64,000 bases of DNA. It comes from Opisthocomus hoazin. Taxonomy: Eukaryota > Chordata > Aves > Opisthocomiformes > Opisthocomidae. The stretch is from positions 7,750,001 through 7,814,000 of the forward strand of contig NC_134434.1 of assembly GCF_030867145.1 (NCBI RefSeq). The letters run 5' to 3'. Below are positions 24,801-35,800 of the stretch, piece after piece (the stretch's first letter is position 1; each line of letters opens with the position of its first letter). The position numbers and the translations under genes were made by a program. Below the pieces are notes generated by a model. That model did no database searches and was not told the DNA's origin. It saw only the letters and a list, made by a program, of their open reading frames with translations.

Positions 24801-26557
24801 TCCTCCTGCCCGTCTCTCTAACCCGGATCCCGGCCAGCCCGCGGGGCTGCGGGGAGAGGTCTCCAGGAGGAGACCAATGTAGTTTTCCCTTCAGCTGCTC
24901 TTCTGTGCATGATTTCTTATTTATTCTGCCTTTCAAAGGGAGTCAAGAGTCACCCGTGCACGTTGACATTGCCCCACTGTTTGGTTAAACCCCCCCTGCC
25001 TGTTAACGCCTGCTTGATTTTTCATTTCCTTTTTTTTTTTTGCTTTGTTTGCATCAATTATTTTGGAGCTAAGTTGCCCAGCAAGAGTAAGTTCAGCCGC
25101 TTCCTCCTCCCTCCTCGTCCTGGGGCAGCAGAGCTGGGTCTTCGTCCTCCTTCCCCTCCTCGCTGCCTCCCTCCATCCCCTTTCCCGTGGGGCTGAGCTG
25201 GTTTTAGGGAGAGCTCAGGGCGGGGGGGACGGGGCTGGACTTTGTCCCCGGCAGAGGCAGAAGAGGGGTTTGGTCTGCAGCTCCCATGCGTCAGGATGGC
25301 TGGAAACGGTCCCCACCTCCACCCCCTTCTCGGTGCAAATTCCCCTTCCCTTCTGACAGCATTTAATCTGCTTGGCTGCCTCCACCTGAAGCAGAAATGC
25401 CCCCCCGGCTCGCCCCTCGCGGGCCCGGCAGCGGCGGTGGCACCGCAGTGGGGACGGGGACGCGGCTCCGGGCACGCTGCCGTGGCAGGGACACCGCGCT
25501 GGCCTCCCCCTTCGGGGAGGATTTTTGCCGACGGGGGAAAGCGCGGAGGCTGCAACCCGACTGCGCAGACCTGGCAGCTGGCGAGGAGCCCCGTCCCGGG
25601 GGGGGGGACACCAGCAGCGGGGATTAATCCGAGCACATCTCCCCGCCCCGAGCGGTCTGATTTAACCAGGATTCAGGTCCCCGAGGAAGGACTTCCACGG
25701 TCCAAAATAACAAACTCGGAATAATCTTCCTTAATGCCTGGTGCCCCTCCCTCCCACAAAATTTAATTCCGTGGCGGTGGCAGGGGGCCGGGGGTTTTGG
25801 CCCCTGCCCTGGGCTTGCCGCTGCCCCGTTCCCGGTGTGGCTGGGTGCCTTGTTCTGGCTGGGGAGCCCCTGGGGGTTCAGCCCGCAGCGGCCGCCGGCA
25901 CAGGCACCCAGTGAGCCCCGGCACCCCCGGGGTACGGTTTGTGCGTGGACAGGGAGGGTCAGGGGGCAAAACCCAGCTCGGCTGCTGCAGAGACCCCGTG
26001 CTCCCACATGTGCCAGGGCTAAAACCTGTCCGGCTCTGCCGCCACGGCAGCCCAGCCGGTGCCCGTGCCAGCGCAGGGAGGGGAGCTGGAGCCCGTGGTG
26101 GGATCCCGGTGTGAGCCCCTCGCGATGGGACGCGTCCAGGCTCGGTGACTGGGGCTGAATCTGCTGCCAGGTTGGGTCGGGAAAGCGGGGGACAAACCTG
26201 GCCGACGTCCCAGCAGCGCGGGAAGGTGCGAAGCAGAGCTTAAAGCGCCTGAAGTGTCTTGGCTGAGGGGGGGTCTCTCCTCCAGCCCTCGAAGAGGCTA
26301 TGAGCAGGCTCTGGCCCCCTCACCCACAGCAGCCTGGCAGATAATTAATTGGGGATTAATACAGGCGGGAAGCAATCTTCCCTCTCCATCCTCGGGCTGT
26401 CTCTGGCAGCGCAGGGCTGGGCTGGACGTGGCTGGGGGGGCCAGGCTGCGCTGACCCCCGTCTCCTCTCCCCGCAGTACTCCCCGAGCATGCGAGCCACC
26501 TACCTGTCGGTCACCGATGAGCACGTCAGGCACCACGGCACCGAGTTCCCAGCCTAA
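18804..26557 (+). CDS. TTYH2: protein tweety homolog 2
   Basis: Coding exons: 18804-18932, 20146-20318, 21646-21757, 22170-22390, 22482-22577, 22660-22732, 22853-22922, 23098-23153, 23245-23337, 23424-23516, 23606-23748, 23869-24054, 24193-24271 and 26477-26557. They sum to 1605 bases or 534 residues, the length I recall for human TTYH2. All junctions are GT/AG and in phase. Recognisable blocks: SLLFLGLVAAVCLGLNL (TM1), YGNSETND, AARGDYLQTLKF, VEYYRWL, ISNAPVSEYMNQA and ENVPLIGR. R164 in AARGD matches the arginine reported as important for the anion current of TTYH proteins. N-glycosylation sequons NHT, NQT and NSS lie in the predicted extracellular parts. A PPTY motif, split across the last intron, fits the reported NEDD4-2 binding site. 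It is a five-TM plasma-membrane protein, proposed as a volume-regulated anion channel; structural work has questioned pore function. Confidence 0.97.
19090..20000 (+). repeat. about 88-bp G-rich minisatellite in TTYH2 intron 1
   Basis: About ten units share CCGGGACCCCTCAATGGGG, AATGGGGGGGTAGCGCCGG, TGCCCCCCACCCT and GGGGGGTCACCCACC boxes, with unit starts near 19,140, 19,229, 19,407, 19,492, 19,578, 19,670, 19,758 and 19,856. The array occupies most of TTYH2 intron 1, starting about 160 bases after exon 1. Long open frames through it are repeat artefacts. Confidence 0.93.
24441..24711 (+). mobile_element. older CR1 LINE fragment in TTYH2 intron 13
   Basis: It runs from AGGACAAGGAGTAATGGCTT through GGAAATTTCTTACACTGAGG, GTTGCCCAGAGAGGTGGGAG and GGGTTGGGCTGGACGGCC to a degenerate GGTTCCGTG tail. 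It is clearly more diverged from the other copies in the window (different box sequences), so it is another, probably older, CR1 subfamily. A second partial tail (GGTCCCTTCCCACCC, CTTCTGTGAGTCTGTC) lies at about 24,752-24,790. Confidence 0.85.
24800..26476 (+). other. TTYH2: TTYH2 intron 13, remainder
   Basis: This is the last and longest TTYH2 intron. It contains an AT-richer patch at about 24,900-25,080 and otherwise GC-rich sequence without recognisable exons or repeats. Open frames here show no conserved protein that I know. Confidence 0.6.
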
Positions 26558-28315
26558 CGTGCTCGCCCCGAGCAGCTCCCGGGAGGAGAAAATCCCGCCG
26601 GCAGTTCTCTAGTGGAAACCAAAGACGCCTGGAAGAGACGCGGTGGGAAGGCCGGCGGCCGTGGAGGGGGGACGAGCCCCGGCAGTGGGGAGCCCCGTGC
26701 TCCCCCCGTGCTCTGTGCACCCTCCTCTTCCCCTCGGCAGCTTCTGCTCGGTCTCGAAGTCTTCCTGCCTTACGGCTGACAGTGACTGCGGGGCCAAACG
26801 CCGGCCGGCAGCGGGGCAGCACCGCAGCCAGGCTCCTGGTGCACCGGGAAGACCGGAGATGCTTCACGGTTTCTCCTTTCCCTCCCCGTCTGCACCAGCT
26901 CGGGATGTTTTACGCCACGGATGGGAGCCTTCTCCCGCTCCCTCTGCCTGCAGCACCCAGCCTGGGGCGATGGGCAGCCCCCAGCACCAGCCCCTCGGCA
27001 GGGGTCCGGGCCGGGGCTCCTTCGCTCCCGTAGCAACGCGGTACCAACCACTAGTGATCCCAGCGCCTTCCCTCTGCCACCCTCCCGCTCCGCACGGGCA
27101 GAGCTGGCTCCCCGTGCCCCCCCCCCTTGCTGCCCCCCAACCGGAGCCGCCCCCCGGGCTCAGAGGCTGTAGAATTAGGGACGGTTTGGCCTCGCTGGTT
27201 TTCCTTTGCTTTGCTTCTGGGTTTTGTGAGTTGTCTGCGGGGCGGAGGCGCGGTTCGACTCGCTGCCTCTGTTCCAGCGCGGTTTTACTGCGGGTGCGTG
27301 GTTTTTGCCTGGTTCGTAGGCTCTGTTTGGCGATTCGGCTCCCCGGGGCGGGCGAGCCGACAGCGTGGGCTGGGGCAGGCTCCCCTCCTTTGGCGAGACA
27401 GCCCCGGGGTGACCACAGATCCCCCGGGACAGGGTCAGGGACTGCTCGGGCATCCCTGGGGCAGGATGTGGTCCCGGGGAGGGCACGGTCCTGCCGCCCT
27501 GGCTGGCTCGCCTGGCGTTGCCAGGGCCTCAGGCTGAGCAGCTCTGGGAGCCGAGGAGCCAGGGGGAAGCAGCACGAGCCAAACCGAATCCTTCGTGGGT
27601 GCCCGTTTCGGCATGGGCTGTCCCGGGAACCTCGGGAGGATGCGAGCAAAGGCTCCCTTCCCCACGGCAGCACCTCGCTCGCTCGCCATGGGCAGGGAGA
27701 GCCCCTGCTCCATCCCACCGATGGCGATGGACCCGGATCTCCCAGCCCAAAGGGTGCGGGCAGGGTGATGGGTGTTTTTCTGGAGCACCCAGGGCGAGCT
27801 CAGCTCTCGCAGCCACGCTCGGCACCGTGGCCGTGGCTCAGCCGGGGCTGAGTGCGCTCCGGGGCTCTTCCTCACCGCGAAGGCTGCATCTTGCTGGCGG
27901 AGGGGGGCAAAGGCTTCCCCTGCCTGATTGCAATTAGCAGCCCCTGCGGTGGGGGGGTTACCCGTCCCTTCCTCCCTGCTTCGGCTAAGCGGGCAGCCCC
28001 CGGGGGGCCGGGGGGTCGTACTGGGTAGCAGTGACTCACTGTGTCTTTTAAAGCTAACGCGTACATCCCCTTCAGTCCCCTCATGCCGTCTGTCCGTGTT
28101 CCCTCTGTCTAGCATTACTTGCTGTTGGAAACTCCCAGGGGATTTTCTTTTATTTTTTCGGCTTTTAATGTTTCGACGTAACGGTACTGGTAGAAGAGCT
28201 GTTTTTAAACGCATGTGAACTAACCTCATTAGGACTCCGGCTCGGAGCGGGAGTCCGGCCTGATTTGTATGTGCCCTCTGAGGAACAGACAATAAACACT
28301 TGTACTAAACCGGTC
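26558..28315 (+). other. TTYH2: TTYH2 3' UTR
   Basis: The region from the stop codon to the AATAAA at 28,291 has no second gene. It becomes AT-richer towards the end (about 28,020-28,310), as is common for distal 3' UTR sequence. The single obvious AATAAA supports one long UTR of about 1.75 kb, though shorter forms cannot be excluded. Confidence 0.7.
28291..28296 (+). promoter_or_regulatory. TTYH2: TTYH2 poly(A) signal AATAAA
   Basis: This is the only canonical AATAAA I found on the plus strand between the TTYH2 stop and the next CR1. A TGT-rich sequence follows. Confidence 0.8.
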
Positions 28316-28470
28316 TCTTCCCCGCGGGTTTCTCGGCGCTGCCCTGGACCTGCCGCCTCTGCCAGGCCGGGACTCTGTGGCTGGGGCAAACACCTCGCCA
28401 CAAGCACTGGTCCCAGCAGACCTTACTGTGGCCGTACAGGAGGCTTGTCAGGACGGGGGGGACAGGGTGT

Positions 28471-29009
28471 TAGAATCATAGAGTGGTTTGGGTTGGAAGG
28501 GACCTTAAAGCTCATCTGGTTCCAACCCCCCTGCCAGTAGCAGGGACATCTCCCACCAGCCCAGGCTGCTCAGAGCTCCATCCAACCTGGCCTTGAACCC
28601 TGCCAGGGAGGGGGCAGCCACAGCTTCTCTGGCCAGCCTGGGCCAGGGCCTCACCACCCTCATGGGGAAGAATTTCTTCCTAATCTCTAATCTCAATCTG
28701 CCCTCTTTTAGTTTAGAGCTGTTCCCCCTTGTCCTATCCCTACACACCCTTGTGAAAAGCCCCTCTCCATCCTTCCTGTAGCCCCTTCAGGTGCTGGCAG
28801 CTGCTCTAAGGTCACCCCGGAGCCTTCTCTTCTCCAGGCTGAGCAGCCCCAGCTCCCTCAGCCTGTCCTCGGAGGAGAGGGGCTCCAGCCCTCGGGTCAT
28901 CTCTGTGTCCCTCCTCTGGCCCCACTCCAACACGTCCCTGTCCTTCTGATGTTGGGGGCTCCAGAGCTGGACGCAGGACTCCAGGTGGGGTCTCACGAGA
29001 GCAGAGTAG
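28471..29009 (-). mobile_element. CR1 LINE, minus orientation
   Basis: It opens with the inverted tail (AGAATCATAGAGTGG, GGTTGGAAGGGACCTTAAAG) and extends to GGGGTCTCACGAGAGCAGAG, the RT-proximal part. It includes CAGGCTGAGCAGCCCCAGCTC and TGGCCCCACTCCAACACGTCC boxes. It is a different subfamily from the copies at 33.6, 37 and 57 kb. It abuts a plus-strand CR1 at about 29,013. Confidence 0.93.
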
Positions 29010-29012
29010 TTG

Positions 29013-29185
29013 CGACAGGACAAGGTGGAATGGTTTTAAACTGGAAGGGGGCGATTCAGACTGGACAGAAGGAAAAAACTGTTTATGCTGAGGGTGGTGA
29101 GACCCTGGCCCAGGTTGCCCAGAGAGGTGAGAGATGCCTCATCCCTGGGAACATTCCAGGCCAGGCTGGACGGGGCTCTGAGCAG
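29013..29185 (+). mobile_element. CR1 LINE fragment, plus orientation, abutting an inverted CR1
   Basis: It starts with CGACAGGACAAGGTGGAATG and continues through CCCAGGTTGCCCAGAGAGG and GGAACATTCCAGGCCAGGC, ending near GGGGCTCTGAGCAGCTACG without a 3' tail. With the preceding minus copy it forms a head-to-head CR1 pair between TTYH2 and DNAI2. Confidence 0.88.
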
Positions 29186-29399
29186 CTACGGCCGTCTCGG
29201 GGGTGTCGGTGCCAGCTGCAGGGATGCCATGGCTGCCCCCACGACCCTGGCCTGCGGCCATGGCGCAGCCTGGGCCCCGGCCAGGGGCTGCGGCAGGAGG
29301 GGCTGGGAGGTGGGGGCAGAGAGGGAGGCCCCGCCATCGGGATGGAGGGGCCCGGCCACGGCCCGGTCCCCACACACGGCGCTGGCTTTGCAGCCCCCG

Positions 29400-29804
29400 G
29401 TAACGCCGTGCTAATTGCAGCCCCCCCCCCCATTAGCCAGGCTTTGCCCTCCCAACATGGCGGCGAGCGGCGGCCGTCACGTGACACCGCCGCCATGTGC
29501 CCTTCCCAACATGGCGGACGCCGCCACGTGATCGCCCTCCGGCTTTGCCAGGCAACGGCAGACGCGGCCTTGCCCGTGGCTCCCGGTACGGCGGCGCTGG
29601 GGGAGGCCAGGCCGCACCGGGCCGTACCGGGCCTCACGGGCCCTGACCAGGCCGCACCAGGCTGCACCAGGCCGTACCGGGCCGTACCGGGCCGTACCGG
29701 GCTGCCTGGGTCCCCAAGAGGAGGACAACGGGAGGTCCCCACACGGCTGAGCCCCCCGGGGCTAGGGGAGGAAGCGGTGCCTGCCTCCCCCTCGCATGGC
29801 CGCC
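29400..29804 (+). promoter_or_regulatory. DNAI2: DNAI2 promoter region with RFX X-box
   Basis: Features in order: two AACATGGCGG (YY1-like) boxes at about 29,453 and 29,508, a palindromic GTCACGTGAC E-box at about 29,477, CCACGTGATC at about 29,524, then TTTGCCAGGCAAC at 29,544-29,556. The last differs by one base from the RFX X-box consensus GTNRCC-N(0-3)-RGYAAC. RFX factors drive motile-cilium genes, which suits DNAI2. A (GGCCGTACCG)n-type 10-bp repeat occupies about 29,605-29,703. Confidence 0.55.
29605..29703 (+). repeat. 10-bp GGCCGTACCG-type short tandem repeat
   Basis: Ten-base units (GGCCGTACCG, GGCCGCACCA, GGCTGCACCA) repeat about nine times within the DNAI2 upstream region, perhaps inside its 5' UTR. 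Confidence 0.8.
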
Positions 29805-32800
29805 ATGGAGATCACCTACGTGTACACGCGGAAGCGCAGCGACTTCGGCCGGCCGTGCAACTTCTCCGACCGGCCGGCCAAGGTGACCGTGGACATCCCG
29901 CCTGACCCCGCCATGGCTGGCGGCTTCATCCTGCGGAACCCGGTGGACAGCTGCGTCCAGCACGCCAGCGACATGTCGGAGCACGAGGTGAGGGCGGCCG
30001 CCGGGGCCTGCCCGGGGCTCTGCTCCGCCAGGGGCCAAGGGGTGATTTGCGCCCATTTGGCTCCGTCTCTCACCCTGCTCTCCCTGTGCCACCCTCCAGG
30101 TCAACACCGAGCGGGTGGAGGTGGAATCCCGTGGCGTCAACCACGTGGAGGGCGGCTGGCCCAAAGACGTCAACCCGCAGGAGGTGGAACAAACCATCCG
30201 CTTCCGGAAGAAAGTGGAGAAGGATGAAAACTACATCAACACCATCACGCACCTTGGCACTGTGAGGCCCTGCCCGTGCCCCCTCCCGCTCCCAGAGCCC
30301 CCTCGGCAGCCGGCCCCCTCACCAGGGCAGCTCCCGGACACGCTGCCTGCATTTTCCCTGCAGCTGATGGAGCACTGCGTCAAGCAGAACAACGCCATCG
30401 ACATCTACGAGGAGTACTTCACCGAGGAGGAGACGGCAGACGTGGAAGACGAGCCCCCCTCCGCAAAAGTCATCAATGTCCTCAGGTAGCGCAGCCGGCT
30501 GGGCTCACGCAGCTCTCCAGATCCGCAGCGGGCTGCGGCGTCTTCAGCTGCCGTGGGAGACAGAGGAGGAGGAACCACTGGTGGCTTTAGGCTGGCACTG
30601 GGTCAGTTTGTGGTCAGCGAGAGCTGCTGCAGCCCCCTGCTCCGTAACGCCACCTGCTCCTCCCCTCCCTGCCCAGGCGCTGTGGAGACCGGTACCACAG
30701 TCCAGTAGCTCTGAGCAGCTTCTAAGGTGCTTTAGACAGGATGGCTTTTATTTTTTTCGGTGCCTCAAAGATGATTTTCAAATGTCAGGGGCTGGTGGGT
30801 CATTTCTAGAAGTCAGATCCAGTAAGGTAATTGGATTCTTAGAAACGTGTAACTGGAAACACTTTATTAAATCATCAGCTCTTCTCCCCCTGCCCAGCCC
30901 CCAGGAGAATCACTTCCTGCACTTGGTGCTTGAGGGCTCAGCTTGTTTTAATTGCGATTCCCACCGCCTCCTTTGGGAGACACTCATCCCAGGGCGTGAC
31001 AAGGCTGTTAGCAAGCTCACGTCTTTCTTTGATGTCTTGTTATCCAAAAGGGATCCAAATGTAACCAAGAGGACAGCCACGCGTCTCTCCTGGCACCCCG
31101 ACACATGCAAGAAACTGGCAGTGGCTTATTCCAGCCTGGAGTTCCAGCGCAACGTGAAAGACATGAGCTTTGACTCATACATCTGGGATCTCGGTAAGGG
31201 GAAGGGAAAGCTCACCGGCCGGTAATGCTGCCGCTGCGGAAGCACTTTGTGTCTTCAAAGAGCGTAATGAAGCCTCGCGGCGCTCCGGAGGGGGCAAACA
31301 GGGGCTCGGTTCCTGCTTTGCCCACAAATCAATGCAGAAAAGGGGAGAAATGGGACCTGAAAGCTGGCCAACAGGTGGAAAATAACCACTAAAACCCCAC
31401 TACGTGACTTCATGAGCTGAGCGCCTGTGACCGCAGCAGGCAGCCGAGCCACGCTCCTCGGCGTGGTGGTTGTGTTTGTGTGGTTGCCTTGTGCTTGACT
31501 GAGAAAGAGGCAGCACAAGCCCAGGCTGCGAATTGCCCTGTTCCGTCAAAACTCTCTCGGACCCGTTGTATTTTGGAGTGGAAAACACAACGAAGTGGGG
31601 TTGGGATAGTGAGAGGTGGGGTAGCAGGGGTCTGTCCCCAGGCTGCGGGCGAGGACAGGTCAGCTCCCTCCCCAGGCTAGGGTGAGGCATCCTGGCGTCA
31701 CGGCCAGCTCACCGGCTTCTCCGCACCCAGCATGGCTGGGCAGGCACTAGGAGCCAGGTGTAGGGGAGCAGGGTGCGGTGCCAGGAGGCTGGTTTAGAGA
31801 CCGGGGGGGGTGCTCGCCCTCTGCCTTGGCACTCTGCTCTTTACTCATCCCTTCTTGGCAGAAAACCCCAACAAGCCGGAGCTCGTTCTCAAGCCATCAT
31901 CCCCTCTCGTGAGCCTGGAGTACAACCCCAAAGACTCGCACGTCCTGGTGGGAGGGTGCTACAACGGGCAGATGGGTAAGGAATGGGTGTGAGGACACTC
32001 TAACGAGGCTTCGTTTTAATTTGGCAAGAGCCTGGTCCCAGCGCAGAGGAACTCACAAAGGACGCGGCGTCGTTAGTGCTGCGGCTGGGAATATCCCGAG
32101 CACGGCCCGAAGCCCCGGGGCTCGGCCTGCGGACGACGGGCGTGCGCTCACCGGAGCGGGTACCCAGGGAGGGGATGGTCCCGCGCCCCGAGCCCTTCGC
32201 AGGCGCTCGAGGCAGGGAGGCGGCTGCGGCCGCAGTGAGGGCCTGGCAGGGATTCCCGGATACGATGGCTGAGCAGCACGCGTGCCACGCTCCCGCCTCG
32301 CCCACGGCCTCGTGCCTTTGCGTGGCAACAGCCCGGGAGCGTTGCCGTCATTTCATGAACTGAATTGTTCTCGTGCTGCTGTCTCCAGTGCTTGGGAAAG
32401 GGCCCTGCTTTGCCAGCTTCATTTATGGCTCTGCTATTTACTTGGCCACGCGAGCCCTTGGATTTAATTGCTCTCATTTTGATGTTTTCCTTGCCATTTG
32501 CAGCAGCAATCAGATCTGACAGGGCGTGTGTTCTGGGGCCGTGGCTGCACGCTCCGCAGGCAGTGGAGGGGGGGATCTCCCCTGGCCTTCGCAGCGCTCC
32601 CCGGGCGCGTGGCACGGGCCCAGCCGAGCGCACTCCGTCACATCCAATTGCTTAATTAGAACCGAGCAAGAGGGAGCGCGTGCGGCTCGGTGCCACCGCG
32701 GCCCGGCTGCCTAACCTTTGCTGAACGTGCGCTGGGGCTTGCCGTCTGCCGCGTGTCGGGGGCAGAGCTGGGAAAGGACGGCTGCTGCCGTCTGCGGGGG

Positions 32801-35800
32801 ACCTGCCTTCGTCAGCCGGCGCCCGTCGGGCACGCAGGAGAGGGGCCCGGCCGGGGTCAGGTCACATAGGCTGGTTTTTAGCAGCACTGGGCGTAAGAGC
32901 CGCTCTTTGGAGCTGATGGGGGCAAGGGAGTGGGTGACTGATCTTGACAGCTCTTTTTCCTTCCCAGCTTACTGGGACACCAGGAAAGGGGGGCTGCCCG
33001 TGGACGTGTCCACCGTGGAGGTCAGCCACAGGGACCCCGTGTACGGAGCCGTCTGGCTGCAGTCCAAAACGGGCACCGAGTGCTTCTCGGCCTCAACCGA
33101 CGGGCAGGTAAAGGGCAGGGAAGGGAGCTGGGCTGGCACGGGGCAGGTGCCTGGCTCCAGGACACCGGGCTCCAGCACCTCTGGCCGAGCCGGGGGCAGC
33201 CCCCACCCCGCAGCCCCCTCCCGCTGCTTCTCCCCGCGCAGGTCCTGTGGTGGGACATCCGCAAGCTGTCCGAGCCCACCGAGACGCTGGTCTTGGACAT
33301 CACCCGGAAGGGGCTGCTGGAGAACGCTCTGGGTGCCATCGCGCTGGAGTTTGAGCCCACCATGGTGAGCCTCCCTGTCCCACCATCGGGACCACCCTAC
33401 CTGCCCACAGCCCCTGCACTGAGCTGGGCAGGGGTGAGAGCCAAACCGGGCGGGCAGTGCCCACTCACCCCCGCGGGCAGGGCAACTGGGGCACGGCACG
33501 AGCGTCTGCTGCCTGAGGTGACCCAGAGCACCGCGCAGCAGCTTGCAGCGTGTCCTCACCCATCGTTAAGAACCTGGTGAGGTTCAACAAGGGCAAGGGC
33601 AGGGTCCTGCACCTGGGGAGGAACAACCCCAGGCACCAGTACAGGCTGGGGCTGACCTGCTGGAGAGCAGCTCTGCAGAGAGGGACCTGGGTGTCCTGGT
33701 GGATGACAAGTTGACCATGAGCCAGCAGCGTGCCCTGGGTTCCAAGAAGGCCAATGGGATCCTGGGGTGCATGAGGAGGAGTGTGGGCAGCAGGGCGAGG
33801 GAGGTTCTCCTCCCCCTCTGCTCTGCCCTGGGGAGGCCCCATCTGCAGTGCTGTGTCCAGTGCTGGGCTCCCCAGTTCAAGAAAGATGAGGAGCTACTGG
33901 AGAGAGTCCAGCGCAGGGCTACGAGGATGAGGAGGGGACTGGAGCATCTCTCCTACGAGGAGAGGCTGAGGGAGCTGGGCTTGTTCAGCCTGGAGAAGAG
34001 AAGGCTGAGAGGGGACCTTAGAAATGCCTCTAAATATCTGCAGGGTGGGGGTCAGGAGGACGGGGCCAGACTCTTTCCAGTGGTGCCCAGCGACAGGACA
34101 AGGGGCAACGGGCACAAACTGAAGCCAAGGAAGCTCCAGCTGAACCCGAGGAAGAACTTCTTCCCTCTGAGGGTGACGGAGCCCTGGCCCAGGCTGCCCA
34201 GGGAGGCTGTGGAGTCTCCTTCTCTGGAGATATTCCAGCCCCGCCTGGCCACGGTGCTGTGCAGCCTGCTCTGGGTGACCCTGCTTGGGCAGGGGGTTGG
34301 GCTGGGTGACCCACAGAGGGCCCTGCCAACCCCAAACATTCTCTGATTCTGTGATTCTGTAATTCGGAGCTGACGTGCTCCCAAAACATGGGGTCTGGCT
34401 GGCATTTTGGTCTCTAAATCCCCCGGCTCACAGCGGGTCCCAGGGCTCCGTTCTCCCCGGGCTGCCCCCCTGCACCTTGGGGTCCCGCTGACAGCTGCTC
34501 CCTCCGCTCCCCCCCTCAGCCCACCAAGTTCATGGTGGGCACAGAGCAGGGCATCGTCATCGCCTGCAACCGCAAGGCCAAGACGCCCGCCGACAAAATC
34601 ACCAGCACCTATAGTGGCCACCACGGACCTGTCTATGCGCTGGCCAGGAACCCTTTCTGCCCCAAAATCTTCCTGACGGTCGGCGACTGGACTGCTCGGA
34701 TCTGGTCGGAGGAGATCAAGGAATCATCAATTATGTGGACCAAGTAGGTGTCGCGGCGTGTTTGCCCTGCGGAAAATCTTCCTTCTCTGTGGAGGAGCAT
34801 CTTCGGGGCGGAGGATCAGCAGGGCTTGGTCTGCTCGGGTCGGGCGCGGGGCGGTGGGACGGTCCCCAAGGCAGAGCAGTGCCAGCGTGGCATCAGAGGG
34901 TGCCTGGGCCGGGGGATGGAGGGCACGAGCCCATCCCCGCTGCATCGAGTCTGCTGGCAGGTACCACCTCACCTACCTGACGGATGGCTGCTGGAGCAGC
35001 GTGAGGCCGGCCGTCTTCTTCACCACCAGGTCGGACGGGACCCTGGACGTTTGGGACTTCCTCTTCAAGCAGAACGACCCCTCCCTCAGCCTGAAGGTTG
35101 GCTCCCAGCAGCTCAGGACCCCTGCCCAGGGTGGGGAGCAGGGGCTGCCCCCGGCCGGCACCGGCAGCAGGGCCTGGCAGACCGGCCAGGGGGCACGGGG
35201 TCCCATCCTGCTGGGGATAATCTCCGTCCAGCAGCAGCCCTGAGCTCTTCCCGGAGCCCAGCGTGCCTGAAAATTCACCCGTAGGCTGGTGGTGTGGGCA
35301 ACCAGGTGGCTTCGCCTCCGTCAGCTCGCCCTGCCCAACTTCCCAGTGGGGCAGCACATCGGGGCCGAGTGCCAGCGCCGTTCCCCCCTCGCCAGGTCTG
35401 CGACGAGCCCCTCGCCAGCCTGCGCCTGCAGGACAACGGGCGCATCCTCGGCTGCGGCTCAAAGCTGGGCACCGTCACCCTGCTGGAAATCTCCTCCGGG
35501 CTCTGCACCCTCCAGAGGAACGAGAAGACCTTGGCCACCGCCGTACGTGTGCTTCAGGCCACGAGCCACTCTGCCAGGTTGCGGCGAAGCCCTCGGCGCC
35601 GCCGGCATGTCGCTGTCCCTGCGCGGGGCACGCTGTCCCGCGGGGTCCCCTGCTCGCCCCGCACCCCTCAGCACCCCCCTGCCCTTAGATGTTTGAGCGG
35701 GAGACGAAGCGGGAGAAGATCCTGGAGGCCCGGCACCGGGAAATGCGGCTGAAGGAGCGTGCCAGGTCAGAAGGCCTGGAGACGGAGGTGGAGGAGTGGC

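Noticed and set aside
29796-29804. Upstream in-frame ATG as the DNAI2 start
   Set aside because: It has a weaker context than the ATG nine bases later, which has a complete Kozak sequence and matches the start of the human protein. It remains a minor possibility.
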